64,000 nt of DNA, taken from NCBI RefSeq assembly GCF_024170165.1, contig NZ_JALJXP010000009.1, forward strand, positions 224,815 to 288,814, in the 5' to 3' direction. Made by a program: the position numbers and the translations under genes. The notes under the pieces are model-generated. The model saw only the letters and a list, made by a program, of their open reading frames with translations. It was not told the DNA's origin and ran no database searches. Position 1 is the stretch's first letter; every line of letters starts with the position of its first letter. Below, one piece after another: positions 63,019 to 64,000 of this stretch. This stretch comes from Pseudomonas nitroreducens (GTDB taxonomy: Bacteria; Pseudomonadota; Gammaproteobacteria; Pseudomonadales; Pseudomonadaceae).

Positions 63019-63846
63019 ATGAGCGATTCACCCTACGCCGACTGGATCGGCCGCTCCCAGGAACGTGAGGAAGAACTGAGTACGCTGCTGGTCCGCCGCC
63101 TGGCCGTGACCCTGGCCGAAGAGGTCCCGGCTGCCGGTGAGGCACTGCCGCCGCTGTGGCACTGGATGTTCTTCCAGGATGAAGTGGCCGAGCCGGGCCT
63201 GGGCGCCGACGGCCATCCGGCGCGCGGCGGCTTCCTGCCCCCGGCCGATGGGCGCAACCGCATGTGGGCCGGCGGCCGCCTGGAGTTCCATGAGCCACTG
63301 CGCGTCGGCGGCGTGGCGAAACGCACCACCACCATTATCAATGTCGAGGAAAAGCACGGCCGCACCGGCTCGCTGCTGTTCGTCACCCTGCGCCACGAAT
63401 TCACCCAGGACGGCCGCCCGGCGTTCAGCGAGGAACAGGACATCGTCTACCGCGAACCCAGTCCGCCCAAGCTCTCCAGCGGCGATGCCGTGCCCGCCGG
63501 CGACTGGAGCGAGGCCGTGGTGCCGTCGCCGATCCTGTTGTTCCGCTATTCCGCGCTGACCTTCAACGGCCACCGCATCCATTACGACTGGCCCTATGTC
63601 ACCGAAGCCGAGGGCTACCCCGGCCTGGTGGTGCACGGCCCGCTGATCGGCACCCTGAACCTGCGCGCGTTCTGCCGCGCCAACCCCAATGCACGCCTGC
63701 GCCGCTATGCCTATCGCGGCCTGCGCCCGCTGATCAGCCCCGAGCCGTTCGCCGTCGGCGGCCGCCTGATCGGCCCCGGCAAGGCCGAGGTCTGGGCCGG
63801 CAACGGCGCCGGCATCGCCCAGCGCGGCGAAGTGGAATTCGACTGA
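63019..63846 (+). CDS. ich: Itaconyl/mesaconyl-CoA hydratase-like MaoC-family enzyme
   Basis: 275-residue protein with a divergent N-terminal hot-dog half and a C-terminal MaoC-like half. FNGHRIHYDWPYVTEAEGYP and GLVVHGPLIGTLNLRAF are characteristic of mesaconyl-C4-CoA and itaconyl-CoA hydratases. Itaconyl-CoA hydratase makes citramalyl-CoA, later cleaved to acetyl-CoA and pyruvate. It is the first gene of the operon divergent from the ItcR-like LysR, followed 48 nt later by an acyl-CoA dehydrogenase. The CoA-transferase and lyase genes would lie beyond the right edge. Confidence 0.82.
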   Translation: MSDSPYADWIGRSQEREEELSTLLVRRLAVTLAEEVPAAGEALPPLWHWMFFQDEVAEPGLGADGHPARGGFLPPADGRNRMWAGGRLEFHEPLRVGGVAKRTTTIINVEEKHGRTGSLLFVTLRHEFTQDGRPAFSEEQDIVYREPSPPKLSSGDAVPAGDWSEAVVPSPILLFRYSALTFNGHRIHYDWPYVTEAEGYPGLVVHGPLIGTLNLRAFCRANPNARLRRYAYRGLRPLISPEPFAVGGRLIGPGKAEVWAGNGAGIAQRGEVEFD

Positions 63847-63894
63847 CCGCACCTTTTGCAGGTGCCTCCAACAAGAAAGACATGAGGTGTTTCG

Positions 63895-64000
63895 ATGACG
63901 TCCACCCCCGAAGAACTCCAGGCCATCCGTGACGGCGTGCGCGCCCTGTGCGCGGAGTTCCCTGCCGAATACTGGCGCAAGATCGACGAAGAGAAAGGCT
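63895..64000 (+). CDS. Acyl-CoA dehydrogenase, N-terminal fragment cut by the window edge
   Basis: Only 35 codons are inside the window (MTSTPEELQAIRDGVRALCA, then EFPAEYWRKIDEEKG). The RDGVRALCAEFPxEYWRxxD start is typical of acyl-CoA dehydrogenases next to itaconyl-CoA hydratase genes (PA0879 type). GAGGTG lies 7 nt upstream of the ATG. Its role in itaconate breakdown is not established, since the three-step pathway does not require a dehydrogenase. Confidence 0.7.
   Translation, partial: MTSTPEELQAIRDGVRALCAEFPAEYWRKIDEEKG

Overview
The window is a high-GC, gene-dense stretch of chromosome from a fluorescent-type Pseudomonas. The evidence is the complete bkd operon with its Lrp-type regulator, the gcd/oprB/TonB-receptor neighbourhood, a quinate/shikimate pair next to a TetR regulator, an itaconate-type LysR/hydratase/acyl-CoA dehydrogenase start, several Pseudomonas-style REP palindromes, and a large number of AraC/LysR/PucR/LuxR regulators beside small catabolic operons. 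Gene content resembles several separate P. aeruginosa neighbourhoods joined together (as I recall them: PA0243-0245, PA2246-2250, PA2289-2291, PA0877-0879), so this is a related species with a different gene order, not P. aeruginosa itself. I see no tRNA, rRNA, CRISPR array, prophage or insertion sequence.

Layout. 1-2.4 kb: TetR regulator (5' end outside the window), shikimate/quinate dehydrogenase and type II dehydroquinase. 2.4-8.2 kb: branched-chain keto-acid dehydrogenase operon (bkdA1-bkdA2-bkdB-lpdV) divergent from bkdR. 8.2-13.4 kb: REP cluster, GlxA-type regulator, DUF2790 protein, chemoreceptor and an outer-membrane barrel. 13.7-18.3 kb: permease, PLP phospho-lyase-like enzyme, APH-fold kinase and EutR-like AraC regulator, a probable amino-alcohol or hydroxylysine catabolic operon. 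18.7-25.3 kb: YegP-like protein, OprB porin, membrane glucose dehydrogenase and a PqqU/YncD-like TonB receptor, a periplasmic glucose-oxidation module with its own probable cofactor importer. 25.4-31 kb: a hypothetical secreted protein, then FAD amine oxidase, cupin, PucR regulator and a PotD-like binding protein. 31.2-32.6 kb: an MFS transporter.

32.8-39.7 kb holds the least conventional group: an EvgA/BvgA-like response regulator fused to C-terminal PAS and histidine-kinase-type ATPase domains, divergent from a 996-residue autotransporter with an alternating proline-rich repeat, followed by a CSS-EAL cyclic-di-GMP phosphodiesterase and a small secreted PliG-like protein. 39.7-45.8 kb: an EmrAB-type tripartite efflux operon and two AraC regulators. 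45.9-47.8 kb: a short-chain dehydrogenase and a ParD-like/methionine aminopeptidase operon preceded by two matching palindromes exactly 21 bp apart.

47.8-54.2 kb: a five-gene CoA-thioester operon (MaoC-like, two dissimilar acyl-CoA dehydrogenases, MFS importer, CaiB CoA-transferase) divergent from a LysR regulator. 54.2-62 kb: a sulfatase with a CTAGR active-site motif, divergent from a DUF1302/DUF1329 envelope pair and a MalT-like LuxR regulator, with three copies of a palindromic motif between them. 61.9-64 kb: the start of an itaconate-degradation cluster that runs off the right edge.

The general picture is of independent catabolic modules, most with a dedicated regulator and transporter. 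All functional calls rest on reading the protein sequences; no search was run.
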